A stretch of DNA of 64,000 nucleotides from Thioalkalivibrio sulfidiphilus HL-EbGr7 (GCF_000021985.1 NC_011901.1:2294001-2358000); one strand, 5' to 3'. Positions 50,024 through 58,863 are shown, counted from the first letter of the stretch. Made by a program: numbers and translations. Notes: generated from the letters alone by a model not told the origin.

Positions 50024-51435
50024 TACGCCTTACCCCCATATGCAAGTTCGGGATTGTAGAGATACTCGATGTTGCCGGCCTCGACTTCCTTCAGGTATTC
50101 CTGGAAGGTCTTCTTGGCCTGATCCCAGGAGATGCCCATCTTCTCGACCAGGTCCTCGCAGGGCGAGGCATGCCACTGAAGCTGGACGATCTTGAACGGA
50201 TCAGCGCCGCAGGCGAGTGCCGCGAACTGAACCTCGGCCATGATCGGAATCTGGAAGTTCTGATCGTGGGCCTTACCGATCCACTGGTTCTTGTCCATGG
50301 TGGTGACGCAGCCGGTGTCGTTGGCCAGCATCACGTCCGCATTGGCCTCTTCACGGGCCACGCGGATCTTGCGATCCATGGTGAAGGAGCGGGTGAACTC
50401 ACGCTCGGAGATGATGTGACGGAAGCCGAAGCCGCAGCAGTCGTACCAGGTGGAGTAATCGATCACCTGGGCGCCCAGGGCCTGGGCGGTGGAGGTGATG
50501 ATCGCGGTGCGGTTGCCGCCCAGCACGGACGGGTCGTACACCGCGTCCTCGTGCACCATCTTGTAGTAGTGGCAGGCCACGTGGGCGGTGGCACGGATGT
50601 GGGAGACGTCGATGGTCTGCAGCTCGGAGGCGATGCGGTTGCGCATCACGTGCACCCACTCGGAGTAGTGGATCAGCTCTTCCGGGATGACCAGCTTGCC
50701 GTCCACCAGGCGACCCAGCTTGCCCAGGATCTTGGTGACCTTCTCGCGCAGTTCGGCGGACTCAACCAAGTACTTGCGGATCTCCTTGTAGTTGCCGAAG
50801 GAGGTGCCACAGTGGATCAGCGGGTAGAAGTGACCCAGTTCGAAACCGTGCTGCTTGCCGGACACGTAGGCCTGGTGGAAGTTACGCAGGAACACCGCGG
50901 CCAGGGACTCCACGTTGCCGATACCGGAACCGTGGTAGTTCCAGGCGGTGCAGGAGGTCTGGTCGGTCTCGTCCAGGTAGTCCTTGCCGGGCACGAAGCC
51001 GAACTTGTTCATGAACCACAGCAGGGAGGTGGGGTAACCGGGGATGTTGCCGCACTGGCCGCAGGACTTGTGGTGCCACAACTGCTTGGTGGGGACCTTC
51101 TTGTCCCAGCCGAACAGGGTCTTCACCGACTGCGGCTCATGCTGATCGCCGATGCGGTGGATGATGATCTGGCCATCCTTCTCGAGCTCGTACATGTGCT
51201 CGCGGATGTCGTCCATGCGGTCACCCAGGTCGACGGTGCGGCGGTCGACGTGCTTGCGCACCCAGTCGGTGGCGCGCACGGCGTCTTCCTTGGACAGGTC
51301 GGTGGCCTGGAAGAAGGACCCGTGACCGGCGATGCCCTGACCGTCGGTGTTGTGGAAGCCGGGCTTCATGGCGCCGGCGCCGGCACCCTCACCGGAGGTG
51401 TTGTGGTTGCCAGGGGTCTGGTCTGTCGGTTTCAT
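50023..51435 (-). CDS. hdrB1: sHdrB1, CCG-domain subunit
   Basis: 470 aa. HdrB-type motifs are HKSCGQCGNIPG, HVACHYYKM, YDCCGFGFRHI and NDTGCVTTMD. About 70 residues at the N terminus (GNHNTSGEGAGAGAMKPGF...) are extra compared with HdrB2 and look disordered; this extension is not cluster-bearing. It forms the C1-B1 half of sHdr. It is one base from hdrA and 62 bp after hdrC1. Confidence 0.93.
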   Translation of the reverse strand: MKPTDQTPGNHNTSGEGAGAGAMKPGFHNTDGQGIAGHGSFFQATDLSKEDAVRATDWVRKHVDRRTVDLGDRMDDIREHMYELEKDGQIIIHRIGDQHEPQSVKTLFGWDKKVPTKQLWHHKSCGQCGNIPGYPTSLLWFMNKFGFVPGKDYLDETDQTSCTAWNYHGSGIGNVESLAAVFLRNFHQAYVSGKQHGFELGHFYPLIHCGTSFGNYKEIRKYLVESAELREKVTKILGKLGRLVDGKLVIPEELIHYSEWVHVMRNRIASELQTIDVSHIRATAHVACHYYKMVHEDAVYDPSVLGGNRTAIITSTAQALGAQVIDYSTWYDCCGFGFRHIISEREFTRSFTMDRKIRVAREEANADVMLANDTGCVTTMDKNQWIGKAHDQNFQIPIMAEVQFAALACGADPFKIVQLQWHASPCEDLVEKMGISWDQAKKTFQEYLKEVEAGNIEYLYNPELAYGGKA

Positions 51436-51497
51436 ATTCGGTTCTCCTCGTACGCTCGGATGTTTCAGCCGAACAAAGTGTCAGGTCAGGCAACGGC

Positions 51498-52190
51498 TCA
51501 ATCGTCGTCGTCTTCTTCCTGCTCTTCGAGCCAGTCCTCGTAGTCTTCACGCTTCTCGTCGATGAAGTCCTCGATCACGTCGAAGAGGTTCTCGTCCATC
51601 AGCTCCAGGGACTTCAGCACACCGGTCATCTCCCAGATGGTGTACATCTCCACGGAGGTCTTGAGGGACACTTCCCAGGCCGTTTCCACGGTCTGCAGGG
51701 TCTTCACGGGGATGGCCTTGCGCAGGATGCGCAGATCGCCTTCCACCTTCTGGATGTTCGGACCCCAGTCCGGGAAGTGGTCCGGCTGGATCATGTCGGG
51801 GGAGAGCTGGTTGCCGGTGGTGATCAGCTTGAGCATCACGCGGCCGAAGGGGCGCAGCACGTCCTTGGCGGACTGCATCTCGTGCTTGATGGCCACCTCG
51901 CGCATGATGGCCACCAGGCCACCGGGGGAGTTCTTGAAGGGGCAACGGGCCGCACAGGTCATGCACTGGGCACAGGCCCAGATCTTTTCCTGCATGGCGT
52001 CATAGATCTGCTCGACGTTCTCGGTCCACAGCAGCTGCACGATCTCACGGGGGGAGTAGTCGTAGAACTGAGCTGAGGGGCACGTTGCGGTGCAGATCCC
52101 ACAGTTCAGGCAGCCGTTCAATTCGTGGTCGTAACGGAAGTCGCCACGAATGTCATCATAGATCTGCTGCATCTCGGCATAAGTTGCCAT
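51498..52190 (-). CDS. hdrC1: sHdrC1, two-cluster ferredoxin-like subunit
   Basis: 230 aa from the ATG at 52188-52190, with AGGTG upstream. The [4Fe-4S] motifs are CLNCGICTATC and CAQCMTCAARC, about 45 residues apart. A long acidic tail ends in a run of Asp and Glu. First gene of the hdrC1-B1-A-hyp-C2-B2 operon; the 267-bp region between it and tusA holds the promoter. Confidence 0.94.
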   Translation of the reverse strand: MATYAEMQQIYDDIRGDFRYDHELNGCLNCGICTATCPSAQFYDYSPREIVQLLWTENVEQIYDAMQEKIWACAQCMTCAARCPFKNSPGGLVAIMREVAIKHEMQSAKDVLRPFGRVMLKLITTGNQLSPDMIQPDHFPDWGPNIQKVEGDLRILRKAIPVKTLQTVETAWEVSLKTSVEMYTIWEMTGVLKSLELMDENLFDVIEDFIDEKREDYEDWLEEQEEDDDD

Positions 52191-52456
52191 TTTCACACCT
52201 CGCTGGCAGAAATCAGTGCTCGATTAAAACCCTAGCGTTTAAGTCAACTTTTGGGTTTCGACGAGTATAGATCAGGAATTCGGACCCGGACTATTGCCCA
52301 CAGTCGCGCCGTCGTTATTAAGTTCGATCGGGTATCTTCAAGCCACTCCGGGGACCCGGAGAAGCACACTTGCCTGGTGCCTGAAAGGTCCATCCGGTCG
52401 GCCCTCTTGCGGGTCGAGGGCCAGACCGGACGACCCTGAAGAAGAATCCTTGCGGA
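52191..52456 (-). promoter_or_regulatory. Promoter region of the sHdr operon
   Basis: 266 bp between tusA and hdrC1. Near the start codon, aaaccc (52226-52231) and gggttt (52253-52258) form an inverted repeat around the ttgact-like element agtcaa (52242-52247, minus strand). The region is more AT-rich than its surroundings for about 60 bp. No confident -35/-10 pair was found. Confidence 0.4.
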
Positions 52457-52687
52457 TCAGCCCTTCTTCATCAGGAAGTAGAACTTGCCGCCTTCCTCAC
52501 GGTGCTCCATCAGCTCGTTGCCGGTCTGCTTGGCGAAGGCCTCGAAGTCCTTCACAGCGCCCGGGTCGGTGGCGATGATGTGCAGCACCTGGCCGCTGCT
52601 CAGGGAGGCCAGGGCCTTCTTGGCGCGCAGGATCGGCAGGGGGCAGTTCAGGCCGGAGGCATCGAGTTCCTGATCGAAATTAGCCAT
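52457..52687 (-). CDS. tusA: TusA sulfur-carrier protein
   Basis: 76 aa with an aaggaga site. The conserved Cys15-Pro-x-Pro motif is in GLNCPLPILRAKKAL. TusA takes sulfane sulfur from rhodanese or DsrE2-type donors and gives it to DsrEFH or the sHdr system. It lies 150 bp after the rhodanese gene and 267 bp before hdrC1 on the same strand, so it could serve both pathways. Confidence 0.96.
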   Translation of the reverse strand: MANFDQELDASGLNCPLPILRAKKALASLSSGQVLHIIATDPGAVKDFEAFAKQTGNELMEHREEGGKFYFLMKKG

Positions 52688-52837
52688 GTTTCCAATCTCC
52701 TTAGTTTTTAAGGTTAATTATTGGGACTTCTTCACTCGGCACACAAGGCAAAGCTTATATTCTTATATTCAGGGGTCATCAAACTACAGGCCTATGACGC
52801 CCCCAAACCACTCAAAAATTTTTATGGACGTACCAGC

Positions 52838-53194
52838 TTAGCTTATTCCGGCGGCCATTGCAGGGGATTCATCCAGGTTTGCCACGGGCAGTCCGGACCC
52901 GGCCCACCCCATGATGCCGCCACGCAGATTGTAGACCTCGTCCAGACCGTGCTGGGCCAGGAATGCGCAGGCCTGGGCCGAGCGTGCGCCGCTCTGGCAA
53001 TAGATGACCAAAGGCGTATCGCCACCCAGTTCCTGTACCCTCAGGGGCAGCAGATGCAGGGGCAAGGCCTCGGCGCCGGGGATCACGCCCCGGGCAGTCT
53101 CCGCCGGGGTGCGCACGTCCAGCAAGCGGAAGCCGTGGCCGGTGTCCTGCCACTGGCGCAGCGTGGCGGTATCGATTTCCTTGAAGCCGTACAT
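52838..53194 (-). CDS. Single-domain rhodanese (thiosulfate:sulfur transferase family)
   Basis: 118 aa. The active loop CQSGARS has Cys66, and LLDVRTPAETARGVIPGA is the CDC25-type signature. It is cytosolic, with no signal peptide. Rhodanese-TusA-DsrE sets are the standard entry for sulfane sulfur in these bacteria. Its upstream region contains a 14-bp tandem duplication (53246-53273) and an A/T palindrome (53295-53308). Confidence 0.94.
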   Translation of the reverse strand: MYGFKEIDTATLRQWQDTGHGFRLLDVRTPAETARGVIPGAEALPLHLLPLRVQELGGDTPLVIYCQSGARSAQACAFLAQHGLDEVYNLRGGIMGWAGSGLPVANLDESPAMAAGIS

Positions 53195-53467
53195 GTGACC
53201 TCCTCAGATATCACGGGTCCCGGCACGGTCCGGCCGGGGGGCTTGCCCATAAAATCTGGCCCATAAAATCTGGCGTTGGGCGCAGCACCATAATAATATT
53301 TAAATATTCTACTTGGCCCTGGGCCTCCGAGTCTAGGCATCAGGTATTACAGGACCCCGACCGTGGAACGGATTGTCCGCGCCACGGTCTTATCTGTCGG
53401 TGTCTGGCGTGGTAAGGTTCCGGCGCTTTCGCGCACCGACTTCAACTGCTTTATGGAGAGTGAAGCC
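53195..53467. promoter_or_regulatory. Divergent promoter region between rhodanese and the 103-aa gene
   Basis: It contains an exact 14-bp tandem repeat, cccataaaatctgg, at 53246-53259 and 53260-53273, and the palindrome aatatttaaatatt at 53295-53308. Such A/T palindromes are typical of winged-helix (for example ArsR-type) operators. No regulator gene is adjacent. Confidence 0.45.
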
Positions 53468-53779
53468 TTGGATAAGAGTAATTTTTCCGTCGACACCCAG
53501 TACGCGATCACCCTGAAGGATGAGAGCGGCAAGCTGCGTCCGGCCAACATCTATGTGTACCGCCTGTACGACGACTTCATGATCGCCCGGCGTACCAGCG
53601 GCAACCAGACCGGTATGCTGTTCAAGATCGCCTACGAGAACATCACCAAGGTCGTCAAGACCATCCCCGTGCAGGACAAGAAGCGCTTCATGCTGCCCGA
53701 GGCCGTGCTCAACCAGAAGGTCTGGGCCACCCGTGACACCATGATGGCCTACTCCTCCGCCCCGGGCCTGGGCAAGTAA
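53468..53779 (+). CDS. Hypothetical protein, 103 aa
   Basis: The best start is TTG 53468, which has GGAGAG eight bases upstream; the ATG at 53453 has no such site. The protein (DKSNFSVDTQYAITLKDESG) looks like a small beta-barrel with LRPANIYVYRLYDDFMIARR and FKIAYENITKVVKTIPV. It ends PGLGK. No family recognised. Position between the rhodanese and bepA genes does not reveal a role. Confidence 0.7.
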   Translation: MDKSNFSVDTQYAITLKDESGKLRPANIYVYRLYDDFMIARRTSGNQTGMLFKIAYENITKVVKTIPVQDKKRFMLPEAVLNQKVWATRDTMMAYSSAPGLGK

Positions 53780-53828
53780 TTCACTTGCCGGACGAACCGG
53801 CTGGCCAGGGATCGGCCTTCCCGTCTCG

Positions 53829-55253
53829 ATGCTAATCACCCGACGCCCGCCCGCCCTCCTCACGCTGCTGATCCTGGCGCTGGTCTGGCTGTCATGGCCC
53901 GCACGGGCCGAACTGAACCTGCCGGAGATGGGCGACCCCTCCTCCGCACTGATTTCACCCGGCCAGGAGCAGCAACTGGGCCGCACCCTGTTGCGCGAGG
54001 TGCGCCGCACCCTGCCCCTGGACCATGACCCGCTGATCAACAGCTACGTGCAGTCCCTGGGCCAGAGACTGGTCTCCAGCACCCCCGACGCACATCCCTA
54101 TTTCAGCTTCCTGGTGGTGGACGATCCACGCATCAACGCCTTCGCCATGCCCGGGGGCATCATCGGCCTGAATACCGGCATGATCAGCGCCGCGCGCAAC
54201 GAGGCAGAGGTGGCCGCGGTCATCGCCCATGAAATCGCCCACGTAACCCAGCGCCACCTGGCGCGCATGTACGCGGGCAGCTCGCGCATCGACCTGGCCA
54301 CGGGGCTGGCGGTGCTGGCGGGCATCATCGCCTCCGCCTACGACCCCAACGTGGGACAGGCGGCCATCATCGGTGGCCTGGCCGCCGGCACCCAGGCGCG
54401 CATCAACCACACCCGGGCCAACGAACAGGAGGCCGACCGCATCGGCATCGCCATCCTGGCCGCGGCGGAGTACGACCCCCGCGCCATGCCCGGCTTCTTC
54501 GAACGCATGATGATGCTGAGCCGCGCCAACCCGGACAGCGTGCCCGAATTCCTGCGTACCCACCCGGTGACCGCCAACCGCCTGAGTGACAGCCAGTCCC
54601 GCGCCGAGCAATACCCCAGGGACGGCTACCGGGAAGACTCTCTGGAATTCCGCGTCATCCAGGCCCGGATCAACGCCCGCCAGGATCCCGGCCAGACGAT
54701 CGCCGAACACACCCGCGGGCGCGACCAGGACGACCCGGTGAGCCGCTACGGCTACGCCACCGCCCTGCTCGCCCGTGGCGACACCCAGGGCGCTGCCCGG
54801 GCCCTGGATGGCCTGAATGACGAACAGATCCCCCGGGTGGCCCTCAACCTGCTGCAGGCGGAGATCGCCCAGCGGGACAACCGCCCAGAAGAAGCCGTGA
54901 GGATCCTCGCCCGGCTCAACGAGCTCTATCCGCGCCACCTGCCCGTGGTGCATCACTACGCCGATGCCCTGCTGCTGACCGGCGAGCCCCTCATGGCCAT
55001 GACGGTGATCGACAGCCTGCTCAACGAGGGCCGCGAGGAACCCGGCCTGCTGCACCTCAGGGCCCGAGCGGCAGACCAGGCCGGGCAGCGGGCCGTCAGC
55101 CAGGAGACCATGGCCGAGTACTACTTCTATCTGGGCCAGTACGGTGAATCCCTGCACCAGCTGGAGCTGGCCCTTCAGGCCCCGGACCTGACCCCCTTCG
55201 TGGAAGAGCGGATCCGCAGCAAGCGCGACATCGTGCGCACCTGGATCCGCTGA
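53829..55253 (+). CDS. bepA: BepA-like M48 metallopeptidase / outer-membrane assembly chaperone
   Basis: 474 aa. Signal peptide (LLTLLILALVWLSWPARA), then an M48 zinc peptidase domain with HEIAH (134-138) and the downstream Glu in NEQEADRIG, followed by TPR repeats (about 300-460). This matches BepA (YfgC), a periplasmic protease-chaperone that assists LptD and Bam substrates. There is no good ribosome-binding site near the ATG, but it matches the family start. Confidence 0.92.
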   Translation: MLITRRPPALLTLLILALVWLSWPARAELNLPEMGDPSSALISPGQEQQLGRTLLREVRRTLPLDHDPLINSYVQSLGQRLVSSTPDAHPYFSFLVVDDPRINAFAMPGGIIGLNTGMISAARNEAEVAAVIAHEIAHVTQRHLARMYAGSSRIDLATGLAVLAGIIASAYDPNVGQAAIIGGLAAGTQARINHTRANEQEADRIGIAILAAAEYDPRAMPGFFERMMMLSRANPDSVPEFLRTHPVTANRLSDSQSRAEQYPRDGYREDSLEFRVIQARINARQDPGQTIAEHTRGRDQDDPVSRYGYATALLARGDTQGAARALDGLNDEQIPRVALNLLQAEIAQRDNRPEEAVRILARLNELYPRHLPVVHHYADALLLTGEPLMAMTVIDSLLNEGREEPGLLHLRARAADQAGQRAVSQETMAEYYFYLGQYGESLHQLELALQAPDLTPFVEERIRSKRDIVRTWIR

Positions 55254-55531
55254 CAGTCCCTCCCGTCCCTCGCCCCATAAAACACAAGAAATTCAGCAAT
55301 ATCTAATATATTCGCCAGGTCTTGCCATGCCCGGCGAAATGGGTACCCTTAACCGTCGTCTTGCATCGACCCGCCCGCGCGGCACCGCTCAGCAAGGCGT
55401 TGAAACCCCAGGCAGACAGGCCGAGCGTCAGCAGTCCATCGCCCGCACCTCCTCGCAGTCCGGTCGTCCCACCGGTTTCAGACCATCCGGAAGGTCATTA
55501 CTCAAAATCCATTTCAGTCTGGAGTCCAAAC
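55254..55531. other. Intergenic region upstream of soxY
   Basis: 278 bp. An AT-rich stretch near 55280-55315 (acacaagaaattcagcaatatctaat) is the likely soxYZ promoter area. No gene or defined operator is seen. Confidence 0.4.
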
Positions 55532-55999
55532 ATGAACAGCAAGCGTCGTGTATTTCTGAAGGGCACCCTGGCCGCCAGCGCCGTGGGCGTCGCCGTGGGC
55601 GCGGGCATGCTCGCCCCCCGTACCGTCCTGGCCGCATGGCCCGAATCCGCCTTCGGTCCCCGTTCCGTCTCTGACGCCATCAAGAACGCCATGGGCTCCG
55701 ACTCCATGTCCGCCGGCGACATCAGCATCCAGGCCCCCGACATCGCCGAGAACGGCGCCGTGGTGCCCATCACCGTGGAAACCGGCATGAGCGGCGTCAC
55801 CGACATCGCCATCCTGGCCGCCACCGCCAACGCCCCCCTGACCTCCAGCTACAAGCTCGGCGAGGGCGCCAAGCCCTTCGTCTCCACCCGTATCAAGATG
55901 GGTGAGACCTCCGACATCATCGCTGTGGTCAAGGCCAACGGCCGGCTCTACAACGCCTCCAAGGAAGTCAAGGTCACCATCGGCGGCTGCGGCGGCTAA
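55532..55999 (+). CDS. soxY: SoxY, thiosulfate carrier protein
   Basis: 155 aa from the ATG at 55532 with GGAG. Tat signal KRRVFLKGTLAASAVGVAVG (twin Arg at 4-5), then the SoxY fold, ending in VTIGGCGG with the carrier Cys153 on a Gly-rich swinging arm. Sox sulfur intermediates are attached to this Cys in the periplasm. It is 51 nt before soxZ. The longer upstream frame is non-coding. Confidence 0.95.
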   Translation: MNSKRRVFLKGTLAASAVGVAVGAGMLAPRTVLAAWPESAFGPRSVSDAIKNAMGSDSMSAGDISIQAPDIAENGAVVPITVETGMSGVTDIAILAATANAPLTSSYKLGEGAKPFVSTRIKMGETSDIIAVVKANGRLYNASKEVKVTIGGCGG

Positions 56000-56050
56000 G
56001 CCCCCCACCGACACCTTGATTGCCTAACGACTATTTGAAGGAGACATACC

Positions 56051-56359
56051 ATGTCCAGCATTCGTGTACGTGCTCAGCTCGCCGGCGACACCACCACCGT
56101 GCGTGCCCTGATGAGCCACCCCATGGAGACCGGCCAGCGCAAGAACAAGGCCGGTGAGCCTATCCCCGCCCACTACATCAAGGAAGTGGTCGCCGAGGTC
56201 AAGGGCAAGAACGTGCTGACCGCCTACTGGGGTCCGGCCATCTCCCGCAACCCCTACCTGTCGTTCCAGTTCACCGGCGCCGCCGCCGGCGACACCCTGA
56301 AGATCTCCTGGGTCGACAACAAGGGCGAGGCCGATTCCACCGAAGTCCAGGTGGGCTAA
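56051..56359 (+). CDS. soxZ: SoxZ, partner of SoxY
   Basis: 102 aa, with a gaaggaga site. The SoxZ fold (VRAQLAGDTTTVRALMSHPMETGQRK, VLTAYWGPAISRNPYLSFQF) has no signal peptide of its own and is exported with SoxY as a heterodimer. It is followed by a strong terminator. Confidence 0.95.
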   Translation: MSSIRVRAQLAGDTTTVRALMSHPMETGQRKNKAGEPIPAHYIKEVVAEVKGKNVLTAYWGPAISRNPYLSFQFTGAAAGDTLKISWVDNKGEADSTEVQVG

Positions 56360-56371
56360 GTCTCAAACCCC

Positions 56372-56404
56372 AAAGCCGGGTCCCGAAAGGGGCCCGGCTT
56401 TTTG
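56372..56404 (+). terminator. Terminator after soxZ
   Basis: aaagccgggtccc pairs with gggcccggcttttt around a gaaag loop. Strong stem with a T-run, 12 nt after the soxZ stop. Confidence 0.9.
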
Positions 56405-56569
56405 TTTAAGCCGCAGGCGCGCCCGATGGAATAGCCCGCGGGCTTCGAACGTCCTTACGTGGATGAGCGCAGAGGCCGTATTCCCCGGTATACTCACGCT
56501 CCGCCAGATAAAACAGATTTCACTACACAATTCATTCGCCCGATCAAACGCAAGCCTGGAGGACAATCC

Positions 56570-58360
56570 ATGAACCTTTCCCGCCGAGAATTCCTGCAGG
56601 TGCTGGCCGCTGCCAGTGCCGCCGGCTTCAGCCTCACCGGCTGCGGCAACGGCTCAGAGCAGGCCGCCAATGGCGTGCGCACGGCGACGGGGCCGAGCAA
56701 CCCCTACGAGCTGGCCCCCTTCGGCAATGTCAGCATCCTGCACTACACCGACTGCCACGGTCAGCTGCTGCCCATCTACTTCCGCGAACCCAACATCAAC
56801 CTGGGCGTGGGCGAGATGAACGGCCGTCCTCCGCATATCGTGGGCACGCGCTTCCTCGAGTACTACAACATTGACCACCCCAGCCTCTGGTCCCACGCCT
56901 ACACCTTCCTGGACTTCGTGGAACTGGCCGAGAAATACGGCAAGGTGGGCGGCTTTGCCCATTTCGCCACCCTGCTCAAGAACGTGCGTGCCCAGCGTCC
57001 AGGCGCCCTGCTGCTTGACGGCGGCGACACCTGGGGCGGCGGCTCCGGCACCGGCCTGTGGACCAACGCCCAGGACATGGTAGACATCCAGAAGATGATC
57101 GGCGTGGATGTCATGACCGGTCACTGGGAGTACACCTTCGGCGCCCAGCGCGTGCAGGAGATCGTGGAGAACGACTTCGCCGGCCACATCGACTTCGTGG
57201 CCCAGAACGTGGTCGACGCCGACTGGGGCGAGCGCATCTTCAAGCCCTACGTGATCAAGAACCAGAACGGCGTGAACGTGGCCGTGATCGGTCAGTCCTT
57301 CCCCTACACCCCCATCGCCAACCCCCGTCACATGGTGGAAGGCTGGTCCTTCGGCATCCGCCACAACCAGATGCAGGAAGTCGTCAATGAGGCCCGCGCC
57401 GAGGGCGCCGAGGTGGTGGTGGTGCTGTCCCACAACGGCATGGACGTGGACATCAAGATGGCCAGCCTGGTGGACGGCATCGACGCCATCATGGGCGGCC
57501 ACACCCACGACGCCGTGCCCAGGCCGCTGGAGGTCAAGAGCCCCAATGGCCACACCTGCCTGGTCACCAACGCCGGCTCCAACACCAAGTTCCTGGGCGT
57601 GCTGGATCTGGACGTGCGCGGCGGCAAGATCCAGGGCTACAAGTACAAGCTGCTGCCCGTGTTCGCCAACCTGATCGAGCCGGACCGCGAAGTGGCCGAC
57701 TACATCAGCAACATGCGCAACCAGACGGTCACCTACGACGGCGAGACCTTCAACATGCAGGAAAAGCTGTCCGAGGAACTGGCCGAAGCCGAAGACCTGC
57801 TGTACCGCCGCGGCAACTTCAACGGCACCTTCGACCAGGTGATCTGCGATGCGCTGATCGAGCAGGTGGACGCCGAGATCGCCTTCTCCCCGGGCTTCCG
57901 CTGGGGCACCACCGTGCTGCCGGGCCAGAAGATCACCTTCGAGCACGTCATGGACCAGACCGGCCTGACCTACCCCGCCGTGACCCGCAATGCCATGTCC
58001 GGCGAGATGCTCAAGACCATCCTCGAGGACGTGGCCGACAACCTGTTCAACGAAGACCCCTTCCTGCAGCAGGGCGGCGACATGGTGCGCGTGGGCGGCC
58101 TGAAGTACGCCATCGACCCCACCAAGCGCATCGGCGAGCGCATCACCGACATGGAGCTCAACGGCAAGCCCATCGACCCCAGCAAGTCCTACGTGGTGGC
58201 CGGCTGGGCCAGCGTCTCCGAGGAACCCCCGGGCGACACCGGCCGCAAGATCTGGGACGTGACCGCCGAATACCTGCGTGATCACAAGAGCATCCGCGTG
58301 AGCGAGCTCAACACCCCCGTGATCCGCGGCATGGACGGCAACCTGGGTCTGGAAAAGTAA
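56570..58360 (+). CDS. soxB: SoxB, thiosulfohydrolase
   Basis: 596 aa from the ATG at 56570 with tggagga. Tat-type N terminus SRREFLQVLAAASAAG, with a lipobox-like LTGC just after it. The metallophosphatase-like fold gives manganese ligands: D61 and H63 in YTDCHGQ, D153 in GGDTWGG, and GGHTHD. SoxB releases sulfate from SoxY-bound S-sulfonate. No soxAX or soxCD is in the window; the set is probably completed elsewhere. It has its own terminator. Confidence 0.96.
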   Translation: MNLSRREFLQVLAAASAAGFSLTGCGNGSEQAANGVRTATGPSNPYELAPFGNVSILHYTDCHGQLLPIYFREPNINLGVGEMNGRPPHIVGTRFLEYYNIDHPSLWSHAYTFLDFVELAEKYGKVGGFAHFATLLKNVRAQRPGALLLDGGDTWGGGSGTGLWTNAQDMVDIQKMIGVDVMTGHWEYTFGAQRVQEIVENDFAGHIDFVAQNVVDADWGERIFKPYVIKNQNGVNVAVIGQSFPYTPIANPRHMVEGWSFGIRHNQMQEVVNEARAEGAEVVVVLSHNGMDVDIKMASLVDGIDAIMGGHTHDAVPRPLEVKSPNGHTCLVTNAGSNTKFLGVLDLDVRGGKIQGYKYKLLPVFANLIEPDREVADYISNMRNQTVTYDGETFNMQEKLSEELAEAEDLLYRRGNFNGTFDQVICDALIEQVDAEIAFSPGFRWGTTVLPGQKITFEHVMDQTGLTYPAVTRNAMSGEMLKTILEDVADNLFNEDPFLQQGGDMVRVGGLKYAIDPTKRIGERITDMELNGKPIDPSKSYVVAGWASVSEEPPGDTGRKIWDVTAEYLRDHKSIRVSELNTPVIRGMDGNLGLEK

Positions 58361-58384
58361 TCAGGCCTTCCCCGCAAGGGGATC

Positions 58385-58420
58385 AAAAAAGCCCCGCCGG
58401 TTCGCCGGCGGGGCTTTTTT
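58385..58420 (+). terminator. Terminator after soxB
   Basis: aaaaaagccccgccgg pairs with ccggcggggctttttt around ttcg. Strong in both directions. Confidence 0.92.
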
Positions 58421-58466
58421 GTGGATGCATGTCCAGACGCGCTAGAACTGACAACCAAAATCAGGA

Positions 58467-58564
58467 CTCTCTCGCAGAGACGCAGAGACGCAGAGACGCA
58501 GAGACGCAGAGACGCGGAGACTACATCAGAAAGCTTTTCTCCGCGCCTCCGCGTCTCTGCGAGA
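58467..58564. repeat. gcagagac tandem array with an inverted partner
   Basis: Left arm 58467-58520 is about six tandem copies of the 8-mer gcagagac; the right arm 58538-58564 is its complement. It sits between soxB and the Lys tRNA. It is the longest member of the gcagag family in this window. Confidence 0.8.
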
Positions 58565-58712
58565 ACATCTGCTCTTGACTGGCTGTGAATCAGTCCACTC
58601 CCCATTGCACTCAGTCAACGGCCGGAAGCGGCTCAAGCGGTCGATGGCGTGGAGGGCAGTTACAACAGAGTGTCCCGGAAATGTCCCAAAACCAGGAGCA
58701 ACCGGAAAAAGA

Positions 58713-58788
58713 TGGTGGGTCGTGTAGGATTCGAACCTACGACCAAGAGATTAAAAGTCTCCTGCTCTACCAACTGAGCTAACGACCC
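58713..58788 (-). tRNA. tRNA-Lys (UUU)
   Basis: On the minus strand the sequence begins GGGTCGTTAGCTCAGTTGG with a standard D arm, an anticodon loop around CTTTTAA (anticodon TTT), a T arm with GGTTCGAATCC, an acceptor stem pairing GGGTCGT with ACGACCC, and an encoded CCA (tgg at 58713-58715). Confidence 0.97.
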
Positions 58789-58863
58789 GTATCACTTGAA
58801 GGCTGGAAACGGACGGGGCCGTCTCCGAAAGGCGGTTATCTTACTATGCTCGTCCCAAATGAC

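Noticed and set aside
56654-58285. 543-aa antisense frame opposite soxB
   Set aside because: Shadow of soxB with His/Val-rich low-complexity sequence.
58467-58564. Possible CRISPR-like direct repeats beside the Lys tRNA
   Set aside because: Units are 8 bp, contiguous, without spacers. No CRISPR array was found anywhere in the window despite the Cas6-like gene.
58681-58800. tRNA-Lys 3' end as a phage or island attachment site
   Set aside because: No integrase, duplicated tRNA 3' end or foreign-looking gene is adjacent.
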